8,751 bases of DNA, from the NCBI GenBank assembly GCA_005883175.1, contig VAYV01000100.1, positions 1-8,751 on the forward strand. Reading direction: 5' to 3'. Below are positions 1 to 8,609 of this stretch, one piece after another. A model generated the notes under the pieces. The model saw only the letters and a program-made list of their open reading frames with translations. It was not told where the DNA came from and did no database searches. The stretch's first letter is position 1; the number at the start of each line of letters is the position of its first letter. Position numbers and translations under genes: made by a program. Source of the stretch: Actinomycetota bacterium. Its GTDB lineage: Bacteria > Actinomycetota > AC-67.

Positions 1-1689
1 CCAGTAACCCATCGGCAGGACGATGTTTGCTTGCGCGCCGACGGCGCCCCAGGGGAATGCGCTCCAGGACGACGGGTCCATGTCCATGACGAGCGGCGGA
101 TACGTGATCGCGCCGACGGGGAACGCTGCGGTCACGCCGGTGCGCACGCGCGCGAGGTGCGTCGCGATGTCGGCGAACCACGCGCTCCGCGCCTGGGACG
201 AGGTCTTGATCTCGATGTCGATGCCCAGACCGTCGAATCCTTGGCCGGTCGAGCTCCGGAACGTCGCGATCGCCACCGTCCGGGCGACGTCCGTGTTCAG
301 GTAGGTGCCGTAGATCGGTAGGTACCAGCCGACGATTTTCATGCCGTTCGCGTGCGCGGTGTCGATCCAGTCTCCGACGTCGGTTGGGAAGTTGAATGCG
401 GACGAACTGTTCCAGCGCGCCGTCTCGATGTAGACCGTACGAACGCCGTGCGACTTCATCGCCGGCACCGCGACCGAGGGGTCCAAGCCGCCCGAGCCGC
501 CGTAGTCGAACAGGTCCACCCACGTGCCGAGGCCTTTGAAGATCGTCAGGTCGGGCAGCCGGACGACGAATCGATCGACCGCGGTGTAGCCAACGCCGCT
601 TGCGACGACGTCGAGGTAATGGACGGCGTCCGAGAGGTTGCTAACGCGCCGGATGGCGCCGTAGTGCGTCGAGCTCGCGTAGTTGTTGACGATCGACTTC
701 TTGACGCCGTCGACGTACATCGTCGCCGTCCCCTCCGTGGGGCCGGTCGTGGTGATCCAGTCGATGCTCCTTCCGCGGAAGGTGAACCGGACGGAGGCGC
801 CGCGCGTGTTCGCGCGCACCTCGCGGCCGGCGGACGCGCGGTTAGACGCGACCACTTGCCACGAGAACACGAGACGGGGCGCTGCGAAGGTCCCGTTCAC
901 GGCGATGGCATCCAGTGACACCCACGTGCCCTTGCCGTTCGGCGATCCCTGCTGTCCGAGCACCTTGATCGTGACGCGGTGATAGCCGGAGGCAAACCCC
1001 CGGTAGAGGCGGGCCACGCGGTACCTGGTCGTCGGCGTGTACAGGTTGGCCGTCCCGCGGCCAACCCCGTCGACCGAGACGGCGGCCAGTCCCTGCGAAG
1101 GGCCCGTTACCGTGTACCAGGTGAAGTTCTTGCCCGTGAAGCCGAACGTCACCGATGCGTTCTGCAGCCGGTCCGCCTGGTAGCTCCCACCGTACGCAGA
1201 CGAGGTCCGGAAAACGCCCCAGCTATAGGAGGCCGCAACGCTGTTCTCCTCCTCGAACAGCGATGCGATGAACGGCTTGGTCACGGTGGCGACGGACGAG
1301 AGCAGAAGGTAGTCCTCCACCGGCGGCGGGGAGCCGTCGGTTGGATTCACGATCACGCGGTACCGCTGACCGGGCGTCAACGCTGCGAATGGCTTCAGGA
1401 TGACCGTACGAACCGGACCGAGGTTGCAGCCGACCGATGCGTGCGAGCCGTTGTAGCACGCGAGCGATGCCCCAAGATTCGTGGTCGTTCCCTGCACGCG
1501 CAGAACGACGTTGCTCGCGTTCACGTGCCACACGTTCGAGGGGAACGTGATCGTGTCAGATGCTGTGAGCGTGCTGGGAGCAACGATCGACGCGGTCGTC
1601 GCCGCGCGCGCACTCTGCATTGGGACGAGGATGCTCGCCGTCAAGGTTGCCGTCGCGAGCAACACAGGCGCGGGGAGGCGCTTCGTCAT
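1..1689 (-). CDS. Secreted multidomain protein with Ig-like, two beta-sandwich and a glycoside-hydrolase-like domain (3' end beyond window)
   Basis: The frame is open from ATG at 1689 to the left edge: 563 codons with no stop, so the C-terminus is missing. Residues 1-29 look like a signal peptide (basic start, hydrophobic core, cleavage near ARA-A), so the product is probably exported. Residues about 34-135 resemble a bacterial Ig-like domain of the SbsA/Big_5 type (LTPGQRYRVIVNP). Residues about 155-265 and 275-378 are two copies of one beta-sandwich, each with a block like ASVTFGFTG...W.T.TGP..G...VDGV; such folds often bind carbohydrate, which is inference here. From residue 381 a TIM-barrel-like domain begins (FKGLGTWVDLFDY, GMKIVGWYLP, FDGLGIDIEIK at 485-495). 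It is clearly homologous to the domain in the gene just upstream. By that comparison roughly 90 residues are missing. The nearest purine-rich sequence, GAGAGG, lies 16 nt before the ATG, far for a Shine-Dalgarno. The 54-nt gap to the upstream gene suggests co-transcription. Substrate unknown. Confidence 0.8.
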   Translation of the reverse strand, partial: MTKRLPAPVLLATATLTASILVPMQSARAATTASIVAPSTLTASDTITFPSNVWHVNASNVVLRVQGTTTNLGASLACYNGSHASVGCNLGPVRTVILKPFAALTPGQRYRVIVNPTDGSPPPVEDYLLLSSVATVTKPFIASLFEEENSVAASYSWGVFRTSSAYGGSYQADRLQNASVTFGFTGKNFTWYTVTGPSQGLAAVSVDGVGRGTANLYTPTTRYRVARLYRGFASGYHRVTIKVLGQQGSPNGKGTWVSLDAIAVNGTFAAPRLVFSWQVVASNRASAGREVRANTRGASVRFTFRGRSIDWITTTGPTEGTATMYVDGVKKSIVNNYASSTHYGAIRRVSNLSDAVHYLDVVASGVGYTAVDRFVVRLPDLTIFKGLGTWVDLFDYGGSGGLDPSVAVPAMKSHGVRTVYIETARWNSSSAFNFPTDVGDWIDTAHANGMKIVGWYLPIYGTYLNTDVARTVAIATFRSSTGQGFDGLGIDIEIKTSSQARSAWFADIATHLARVRTGVTAAFPVGAITYPPLVMDMDPSSWSAFPWGAVGAQANIVLPMGYW

Positions 1690-1743
1690 TCGGATGCCGA
1701 TGCTACCTCTCGGCTCCGCGCGCGGGAAGGGTCACAGCTTTCT

Positions 1744-2829
1744 TTAACCGAGATCACGCAACCTGCTGAGCGATCGCCACCACTGCGGGCGGGTCGTGCC
1801 GATGTCGTAGATGCTTGCGCCGTCGGCATGCGCGTCGATCGCGCCTTGGACGAACTGGTTGAGCCCACTCCAGGTGATCCCGTCGCCGACGCCGCCGATC
1901 ACGTGGATCGGGACGCGGTCACCGGTGAGTCGGCGCGTGATCTCGACGTTGTACTTCGTGAACTCATACGGACAGTTCAGAGCGATCCGCGGGCACCCGG
2001 TCCGGAACGACCAGTAGCTCATCAGCATGATGTCGCTGCTGACCTTGCCCAGCTGCGCCCACGGGAACCCCTGCCACGTCTCCGGCGCCAGCCGCATCTG
2101 CAGCGGCGGCGGCGGGATCGCCGCGAGCGGATAATCCGGGCCGAGCGCGTGCCGCACGCCGTTCATGTGCGCAACCACGTTGCGGTTCCAGATGCGGTTG
2201 TTGCCCATCGCGCCTTTGAACTCGATGTCGACGCCGACACCGTCGAAGCGGATCCCGTTGTGCGTGAAGCGCGCGATCCATACGGTGCGCGCGACGTCCG
2301 AGTGGACGTTCACGTAATAGGGGAGGTACCAGGCGACGACCTTCATCCCGGCCTTGTGCGCGGCGACGAGCCACGGCACCGACTCGGGAACGACGGCCTG
2401 CCTGGTGCCGCTCATCCCGGTCTCCATGTAGAGCGTCTGGACGCCGGCTTTCTTCAGCACGGCGATCGTCTTGTGGAGCGGCAGCAGCGGATAGTCGTAC
2501 ACGTCGACCCACGCGCCCAGGCCGCTGAAGACCGAGCGGGTCCCGAACTTCGCGAGCTGCTCCTGCGGGATCCCCGGCCACGCGATGTGCGGCGCCGGCT
2601 TCGGTTGCGGCTTCGCGTGCGGCGCCGGCTTCGGCTTCCGCACCGCCAGGTGCGCCCCGTCGGGCAGCTCCTGCGGGATCGCCGGCACAACGCCGTACTT
2701 CGCATGGCGAGCAGCCTCGAGGTGCGCCGCGGTGCGGTGGTCGTGCTGCGGCCAGAGCATCACAAGAAGCACGAGCGGCACGAGGGCGCTCGAGCAGAAT
2801 CGGATGTATCCGCGGGCGGGCGGCGTCAT
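1744..2829 (-). CDS. Membrane-anchored or secreted glycoside-hydrolase-like protein
   Basis: This is a complete 361-aa protein. Residues 10-26 form one hydrophobic segment after a basic start, a signal anchor or uncleaved signal. Residues about 62-85 are a Pro/Lys/His-rich linker (PKPAPHAKPQPKPAPH), probably extended through the cell wall. The rest, from residue 101, is a single TIM-barrel-like domain: FSGLGAWVDVYDY (101-113), GMKVVAWYLP (161-170), FDGVGVDIEFK (195-205), MLMSYW (268-273) and IHVIGGVGDG (308-317). The spacing of D196, D201 and E203, with a later MSYW, recalls the GH18 signature DxxDxDxE, but the second Asp is replaced by Gly199. E203 is the natural candidate acid/base residue. 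The match is a by-eye resemblance, not a family assignment. AGGAAG (2841-2846) lies 11 nt before the ATG and supports this start. The neighbouring downstream gene carries the same domain. A cell-wall or exopolysaccharide role is inference; the substrate is unknown. Confidence 0.82.
   Translation of the reverse strand: MTPPARGYIRFCSSALVPLVLLVMLWPQHDHRTAAHLEAARHAKYGVVPAIPQELPDGAHLAVRKPKPAPHAKPQPKPAPHIAWPGIPQEQLAKFGTRSVFSGLGAWVDVYDYPLLPLHKTIAVLKKAGVQTLYMETGMSGTRQAVVPESVPWLVAAHKAGMKVVAWYLPYYVNVHSDVARTVWIARFTHNGIRFDGVGVDIEFKGAMGNNRIWNRNVVAHMNGVRHALGPDYPLAAIPPPPLQMRLAPETWQGFPWAQLGKVSSDIMLMSYWSFRTGCPRIALNCPYEFTKYNVEITRRLTGDRVPIHVIGGVGDGITWSGLNQFVQGAIDAHADGASIYDIGTTRPQWWRSLSRLRDLG
2587..2634 (-). repeat. 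18-bp direct repeats coding for the Pro/Lys linker
   Basis: The sequence gtgcggcgccggcttcgg occurs at 2587-2604 and again at 2617-2634, a 30-bp period (ten codons). It encodes the repeated PKPAPH unit of the linker in the membrane-anchored glycoside-hydrolase-like protein. It probably arose by local slippage duplication and sets linker length. Confidence 0.75.
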
Positions 2830-2994
2830 ACGGCGGTGTGCTTCCTATTATTGGGCGGCGAGTCGGAAACGGAGGGTAACGGCGGGGGTGCGCAGCGACC
2901 AGACAGTTTTCCCCAATCGGCCGGATTCAGTCAGTGCTCACGGCGGAAATGGGCTGTTTTGATTACGGCTGCTCGTACATATCCTGTGGACAAA
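2830..2994. other. Intergenic region between ppx and the surface-protein pair
   Basis: These 165 nt separate the ppx stop from the start of the membrane-anchored protein, and are less GC-rich than the genes around them. A ribosome-binding sequence AGGAAG (minus strand, 2841-2846) precedes the downstream gene. TTGTCCACA (minus strand, 2985-2993) matches the DnaA box consensus of high-GC actinobacteria, but only one copy is present. I see no convincing -35/-10 pair, riboswitch or U-tailed terminator. A promoter for the surface-protein pair is expected here because the preceding gene ends a housekeeping cluster, but I cannot place it. Confidence 0.4.
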
Positions 2995-3924
2995 TCAGCG
3001 CGCGCGAGGGTCCGGCGCGCGCAACACGTCGAGCGCGACGCCGTCGAGTATGTCCGTTTCGCTCACGAGGCACTCGTCGAACGCGAACCGGTGCATGACG
3101 CGTTCGAGGATGACGGCTCCGGCAACGATCACGTCCTCGCGCCCCTTCGGCATCGCCGGGAGCGCGCGCCGCTGTTCGCTCGTCATCGCCGTGAGTCGGC
3201 TGCGGACATCCGCGATCTGCGCGCGCGTGAGGCGCGCGTGGTGGATCGCGGCGCGGTCGTAGTCTTGAAGGCCTAACGCGATCGCCGCGACGGTGGTGAT
3301 CGTGCCGGCGAGACCCAACATGGTGTTCGCGGAATCCTCACCGAGCGCCCGCACGGCGTCCTCGAGATGCGCGTCCGCGTCGGCGGCCACCGACGAGATC
3401 TCGTCTGCCGTCGGAGGGTCGGTCGCGATGTGGCGTTCGGTCAGGCGCACCGAACCGACGTCGAGCGAGATGAACTTCTCCGCTTCTTCGGACCCGCGGA
3501 CCAGCTCCGTCGAGCCGCCCCCGATGTCGACGACGAGATAAGGAGCCGGCGCCGGCGCGTCCATCGTGGCGCCGAGGAAGCCGAGCTGCGCCTCTTGGTC
3601 GCCGGTCAACAGGACGGGCTCGAGGCCGGTCGCCCGGCGGACGGCCTCGATGAAGTCTTGGCGGTTCGTCGCATCGCGCACAGCGCTGGTCGCGATGATC
3701 CGGATCACGCCCGCGTCGCGTGCGCGTGCGCGCTCGGTGTATCCGGCGACCGCAGCAACGGTGCGTCGCAGCGGCCCCGCGCCGAGCCGGCGGTCGCGAT
3801 CGACCCCTTCTCCCAAGCGCGTGATGACGAGATCGCGTTCGACGTCGGCAAGCGATCCGTCGACGCCGTCGGCCACCAGCACGCGCACGGAGTTCGTCCC
3901 GACGTCGACGACTCCGACGCGCAT
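2995..3924 (-). CDS. ppx: Exopolyphosphatase / guanosine pentaphosphate phosphatase (Ppx/GppA family)
   Basis: This is a 309-aa member of the sugar-kinase/Hsp70/actin superfamily. The family removes the terminal phosphate from long polyphosphate chains or converts pppGpp to ppGpp; sequence alone does not say which dominates. It contains the N-terminal phosphate-binding loop VVDVGTNSVRVLV (5-17), IIATSAVRDATN (76-87), GDQEAQLGF (108-116), where E111 is the likely catalytic glutamate, and the second phosphate loop VVDIGGGSTEL (131-141). LGLAGTITT (203-211) and GREDVIVAGAVIL (261-273) are also typical. Only the short two-domain form is present; the extra C-terminal domains of the long E. coli-type enzyme are absent, as is usual in actinobacteria. 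The frame extends 58 codons further upstream, but MRVGVVDVG is the family start, and its ATG shares one base with the DUF501 stop (TGATG), which suggests translational coupling. The downstream C-terminus is ordinary. Confidence 0.93.
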   Translation of the reverse strand: MRVGVVDVGTNSVRVLVADGVDGSLADVERDLVITRLGEGVDRDRRLGAGPLRRTVAAVAGYTERARARDAGVIRIIATSAVRDATNRQDFIEAVRRATGLEPVLLTGDQEAQLGFLGATMDAPAPAPYLVVDIGGGSTELVRGSEEAEKFISLDVGSVRLTERHIATDPPTADEISSVAADADAHLEDAVRALGEDSANTMLGLAGTITTVAAIALGLQDYDRAAIHHARLTRAQIADVRSRLTAMTSEQRRALPAMPKGREDVIVAGAVILERVMHRFAFDECLVSETDILDGVALDVLRAPDPRAR

Positions 3925-4448
3925 CAGCCACGCCGTTTCTTGCCGCCGAAGCCGGGATGACCCGGCGTGGCGGAGACGGCGCCGTCGGATTCCTGCACGC
4001 ACGGCCCGGGACAGTCGAGCGGCTCGATGCGATCGCGCACGATCGCCCCGATCGGGTTGGCGTCCGCGCGCTCGTGCGCGTACAGCGCGTGCAAGCACTT
4101 CACGCGTGACGGCATGCCCCCGGCGCTCGACGGCTCCTGCAGATCTTCGATCGCGTCGCGCTGCTCGATGTAGCGGCGGTGCGCGCGTTCATACGCCGCG
4201 CGAAGCTGCTCGTCGTTAGAAAGGCGTGCTTCGAGCTCCCGCATCGTGCCGGCGGCTTCCAAGCGCCCGATCTCGCGAACCGCGACAGGACACGTGAGGT
4301 AGTACAAGGTCGGGAAAGGCGTTCCGTCGTCGAGGCGCGGCGACGTTCGGATGACGAGCGGCAACCCGAACGGGCAGCGCGCGACGACGGCGACGTCCCC
4401 TCTCGGGTCCCTGCCGAGCTGGACGGCAACGGTTGCGCGATCGTTCAT
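3924..4448 (-). CDS. DUF501 family protein
   Basis: This 174-aa soluble protein of unknown function belongs to the DUF501 family, common in actinobacteria and usually next to ppx as here. The family core is clear: RCPFGLPLVI (24-33), DGTPFPTLYYLTCP (41-54), then RVKCLHALYAHE (115-126) and NPIG (131-134). Five cysteines (25, 53, 118, 146, 150) plus H120 and H125 could form a metal site; that is inference. The C-terminal tail (about 155-174) is Gly- and Lys/Arg-rich. An in-frame GTG at 4541 would add 31 residues, but that stretch contains the terminator of the upstream gene and has no family similarity, so ATG at 4448 is preferred. No good Shine-Dalgarno precedes it, whereas TAGGCT lies 7 nt upstream, which suggests a leaderless mRNA. 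It overlaps the phosphatase gene by one base. Confidence 0.9.
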   Translation of the reverse strand: MNDRATVAVQLGRDPRGDVAVVARCPFGLPLVIRTSPRLDDGTPFPTLYYLTCPVAVREIGRLEAAGTMRELEARLSNDEQLRAAYERAHRRYIEQRDAIEDLQEPSSAGGMPSRVKCLHALYAHERADANPIGAIVRDRIEPLDCPGPCVQESDGAVSATPGHPGFGGKKRRG

Positions 4449-4455
4449 TGGGCCA

Positions 4456-4461
4456 AGCCTA
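4456..4461 (-). promoter_or_regulatory. Probable -10 element of a leaderless promoter for DUF501-ppx
   Basis: TAGGCT on the minus strand fits the actinobacterial -10 pattern TANNNT and ends 7 nt before the DUF501 ATG, placing the transcription start at or next to the start codon. It directly follows the terminator of the S1 gene, so a fresh promoter is needed here. No recognisable -35 is seen, since that position falls inside the terminator stem. Confidence 0.45.
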
Positions 4462-4473
4462 ACGGGCGAAACA

Positions 4474-4500
4474 AGAAGGCGGCCCGGTCGGCCGCCTTCT
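4474..4500 (-). terminator. Intrinsic terminator of the S1-domain gene
   Basis: A perfect 11-bp stem (4474-4484 with 4490-4500, AGAAGGCGGCC) encloses a 5-nt loop. On the minus strand it is followed by TGTTTCG, a short U-rich tail. A second, weaker hairpin (4513-4520 with 4526-4533, one G-U pair) lies between it and the S1 stop codon, so the two form a tandem stop. It lies only 25 nt before the DUF501 start codon. Confidence 0.75.
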
Positions 4501-4541
4501 CTCTCCCCCTCGGCGCGCTCCGTGAGAGCGCACCGGGACAC

Positions 4542-4910
4542 TTACCCTCGCTTCGACTCGCGCTGACGGCGCCAGTCGACGAGGTTCTCTTCACTCTGCT
4601 TCATGAAGCGCTTCAGCTTCTGTTCGAACTCTGGATCGCGGTCGCGGGACCTGCGAGGAGCTTCCGGCGTCCAGTCGGGAGCCGCTTGCTTGATCGAAAG
4701 ATCGATCTTCCCGCCGTCCTTGATTCCGACGACCTTGACGGTGACCTTGTCGTTCTCGTGAAGGTGCTCGTTGACGTCCTTCACGAAGTTCCGGTCGATC
4801 TCGGAGATGTGAACGAGGCCCGTTTCACCGGTGTCGAGTTGCACGAACGCGCCGTACGGCGCAAGGCGGATGACCGTTCCCTCGAGTATCGCTCCTACTT
4901 CTGCTGGCAT
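4542..4910 (-). CDS. S1-domain RNA-binding protein, YabR / general stress protein 13-like
   Basis: This is a 122-aa protein with one S1 (OB-fold) RNA-binding domain at residues 4-73: VGAILEGTVIRLAPYGAFVQ, then TGLVHISEI (30-38) and KIDLSIK (68-74). The charged linker and C-terminal stretch EFEQKLKRFMKQSEENL (94-110) with a RESKRG end closely resemble the tail of Bacillus YabR/Gsp13. The family is thought to act on RNA or ribosomes; no enzymatic residues are expected. AAGGAG (4924-4929) lies 13 nt before the ATG. In Bacillus subtilis yabR follows divIC; here it likewise follows the FtsB/DivIC-like gene, yet the rest of the cluster is actinobacterial, where this gene is not normally part of the block. 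It has its own promoter and terminator, so it is a separate transcription unit. Confidence 0.88.
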   Translation of the reverse strand: MPAEVGAILEGTVIRLAPYGAFVQLDTGETGLVHISEIDRNFVKDVNEHLHENDKVTVKVVGIKDGGKIDLSIKQAAPDWTPEAPRRSRDRDPEFEQKLKRFMKQSEENLVDWRRQRESKRG

Positions 4911-4936
4911 TTGCCGGATCTAGCTCCTTTCGAGAT

Positions 4937-4959
4937 CGTTCCGGCACCGTGCCGGAACG
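4937..4959 (-). promoter_or_regulatory. Hairpin at the predicted 5' end of the S1-gene mRNA
   Basis: A perfect 10-bp stem (4937-4946 with 4950-4959) has a 3-nt loop. On the minus strand it starts 7 nt after the TAGCAT -10 element, so it would form at the very 5' end of the transcript and ends 7 nt before the AAGGAG ribosome-binding site. It may protect the 5' end or tune translation. It could also slow transcription leaving ftsB, but no U-tract follows, so it is a poor terminator. Confidence 0.5.
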
Positions 4960-4966
4960 CGAGGCC

Positions 4967-4996
4967 ATGCTACGCGTGGCCGCTCAACGGGGTCAA
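4967..4996 (-). promoter_or_regulatory. SigA-type promoter of the S1-domain gene
   Basis: On the minus strand a -35 TTGACC (4991-4996) and a -10 TAGCAT (4967-4972) are separated by 18 nt. Both hexamers are close to the housekeeping consensus. The expected transcription start is near 4960, about 50 nt before the ATG, and the ribosome-binding site lies properly between. This is the best -35/-10 pair I noticed in the window. Confidence 0.65.
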
Positions 4997-5010
4997 TGGC
5001 CTCGGTCTCG

Positions 5011-7143
<2,133 letters not shown>

Positions 7144-7147
<4 letters not shown>

Positions 7148-8313
7148 CGCGACTTCGCCTCCTCCCAAAGCTTCTCCAACGCCACGTCGTCGAGATCGGT
7201 CAACGCGATGCCGCGGTCGCGCGCGGCCTGCTCGACGATCAGGAACCGGTCGCGGAAACGACGCGCGCTGCGCCGCAGCGCCGCTTCGGCGTCGAGATCG
7301 AGCCGGCGTCCCAGCGCGACGATCGCGAAGAGCAGATCGCCGAGCTCGTCTTCTTTCTCCGAAGCGTCGGCGCGCGCGAGCTCCTCGGCCTCCTCGCGCA
7401 CCTTCGCCAGAGCGCCGGAAACGTCTGTCCAATAGAACCCCGCCGATCCTGCGCGTCGCTGCAACTTCTGCGCGTACGCCAGCGCCGGCAACGTCTCGGT
7501 GACGCCTTCGACCGCGCTCACGCGTCCCTTCTCGTGCTGCTTGATCACGTCCCAGTTCTCGACCACCTCGCGCGCGCCCAACACCTCGACGTCGCCGAAC
7601 ACGTGCGGGTGACGCCGCACCAGCTTGTCGATCAGCGCGCTCGCCACGTCGTCGACGTCGAACGTCCCGGCGTCGGTCCCCATCTGCGCATGGAAGACGA
7701 CCTGCAACAGCAGATCCCCGAGCTCCTCGGCGATGTCTTGATCGGTGCCGGCTTCGATCGCCTCCAGCAGCTCGTACGTCTCGTCCAACAGGTGCTTCGC
7801 GAGCGTCTGGTGGGTCTGCTCGGCGTCCCACGGACACCCGCCGGGCCCGCGCAGCCGCGCCATCACGGCAACCAGGTCGAGCAGCCGGTGGCCCCGCGGC
7901 GCGCGCCCCATGACGAACTCGACCTCGATGTCGCCCTGCATGCCCCGCTCGAGGACCGCGCGCGTCACGGCTTCGTCGTTGAGGATGAACGCGATCTCGC
8001 CGCGCTCGCCGGCGAGCTCGGCCAGCCGTCCGGCCAGCGCGCGCGCGCCCTCGCCGACCTCGCCGTGCGCGTGGGTCGCCAGGAGATTCCGCCCGAGCAT
8101 CCCTGCGGCGTCTCGCCCCGGCGTCTCCGACCGCAACCGAGAGGGCTCGGCCTCCGTAAGCGTGGCGACCTCGTATCCCGCTTCACGCAGCCGCTCTGCC
8201 AAAGGATCGCCGGGTGCCGCGAAAACCGGCGCGCTCGTCAGGGCTTGCCAGGCCTCGAGCGGCAGTAGATCCGGGGCGCCGGACCCCGGCCGGACCAGAA
8301 CCAACCGTGCCAC
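7144..8313 (-). CDS. mazG: Nucleoside triphosphate pyrophosphohydrolase MazG
   Basis: This 389-aa protein hydrolyses NTPs or dNTPs to monophosphate and pyrophosphate, cleaning nucleotide pools; family members also affect (p)ppGpp-linked stress. Residues 1-140 are the variable N-terminal part seen in actinobacterial MazG. The first MazG domain spans about 145-260: LLDLVAVMARLRGPGGCPWD (144-163), LLDETYELLEAI (175-186) and EELGDLLLQVVFHAQ (196-210), the EExxE/ExxD-type metal site. RRHPHVFGD (233-241) is diagnostic. A second MazG domain at about 303-365 has KVREEAEEL and EDELGDLLFAIV. The frame runs further up to 8610; I chose GTG 8313 because the family begins with a block like VARLVLVRPG and TACGCT lies 7 nt upstream. 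An alternative ATG at 8472, with a perfect AGGAGGT, would add 53 residues unlike the family. Confidence 0.93.
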
Positions 8314-8320
8314 GAGGCCT

Positions 8321-8326
8321 AGCGTA
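8321..8326 (-). promoter_or_regulatory. Possible -10 element of a leaderless mazG promoter
   Basis: TACGCT on the minus strand ends 7 nt before GTG 8313, the same arrangement as before DUF501 and nearly the same as before eno. No -35 is recognisable. An AGG triplet also lies between it and the GTG and could act as a weak ribosome-binding site on a longer mRNA. Confidence 0.4.
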
Positions 8327-8393
8327 GCCGCGCGCGCATCCGTAAGTGGTGGCAGACCTTCGCGCGGCATGCCACACTGTGCGCACGCGAGAG

Positions 8394-8487
8394 AGGAGGT
8401 GGTCCCGGTTGCATAAACAGATCTGGACTCGCGAGGTGCCTGTCTCGTAGGGAAGACCGCTCGGGGTTTCATGGAGGACCACCTCCT
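8394..8487. repeat. Perfect 12-bp inverted repeat enclosing 70 nt, arms carrying Shine-Dalgarno sequences
   Basis: AGGAGGTGGTCC at 8394-8405 is exactly complementary to GGACCACCTCCT at 8476-8487, so RNA from either strand can close into a long stem. On the minus strand the 8476-8487 arm contains AGGAGGT correctly placed before ATG 8472, which is in frame with mazG. The same arm can also form a local 5-bp hairpin (GGAGG with CCTCC), which would compete with the long stem. On the plus strand the other arm is placed before TTG 8409. This may be a translation-controlling leader, but the role is inferred from the pairing only. Confidence 0.55.
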
Positions 8488-8609
8488 ACGCCGTAACGAA
8501 GGCGCCGAGTGGTTCCCGGCGGAATCCCAGCAGGACACCGTCCCCAGCAGGGCCGGAATCGTCCACCGGCCGGCGCATGCAACACGCGCCGACTGCCTGG
8601 GCTGAAACA

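Larger units (their letters stand above)
8314..8609. other. Gene-poor region upstream of mazG
   Basis: These 296 nt lie between the terminator of the right-hand gene and mazG. The frame of mazG stays open through them, but the encoded residues do not look like a family domain. The notable content is the 12-bp inverted repeat and two ribosome-binding-like sequences. On the plus strand, short reading frames occur: a TTG-start 13-codon frame at 8409-8450 and a 44-codon ATG frame starting at 8471. I recognise neither product. No tRNA or known riboswitch was recognised. Confidence 0.4.

Noticed and set aside
2985..2993. TTGTCCACA as part of a replication origin
   Set aside because: It matches the DnaA box of high-GC actinobacteria, but there is only one copy, and no dnaA, dnaN or AT-rich unwinding region is near.
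979..3276. A 765-codon plus-strand open frame
   Set aside because: It is antisense to three recognisable minus-strand genes, rich in Arg/Ala/Asp with no domain, and spans their intergenic gaps; long antisense frames are common in GC-rich DNA.
4449..4541. DUF501 starting at GTG 4541, right after the S1 stop codon
   Set aside because: The 31 extra codons would be read through a strong terminator hairpin and show no family similarity.
4937..4959. Hairpin as the terminator of the eno-ftsB unit
   Set aside because: No U-tract follows on the minus strand, and it lies downstream of a good promoter, so it better fits the start of the next mRNA.
8394..8487. tRNA, SRP RNA or a known riboswitch in the region upstream of mazG
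   Set aside because: I saw no tRNA T-loop pattern, SRP core motif or familiar riboswitch consensus on either strand.
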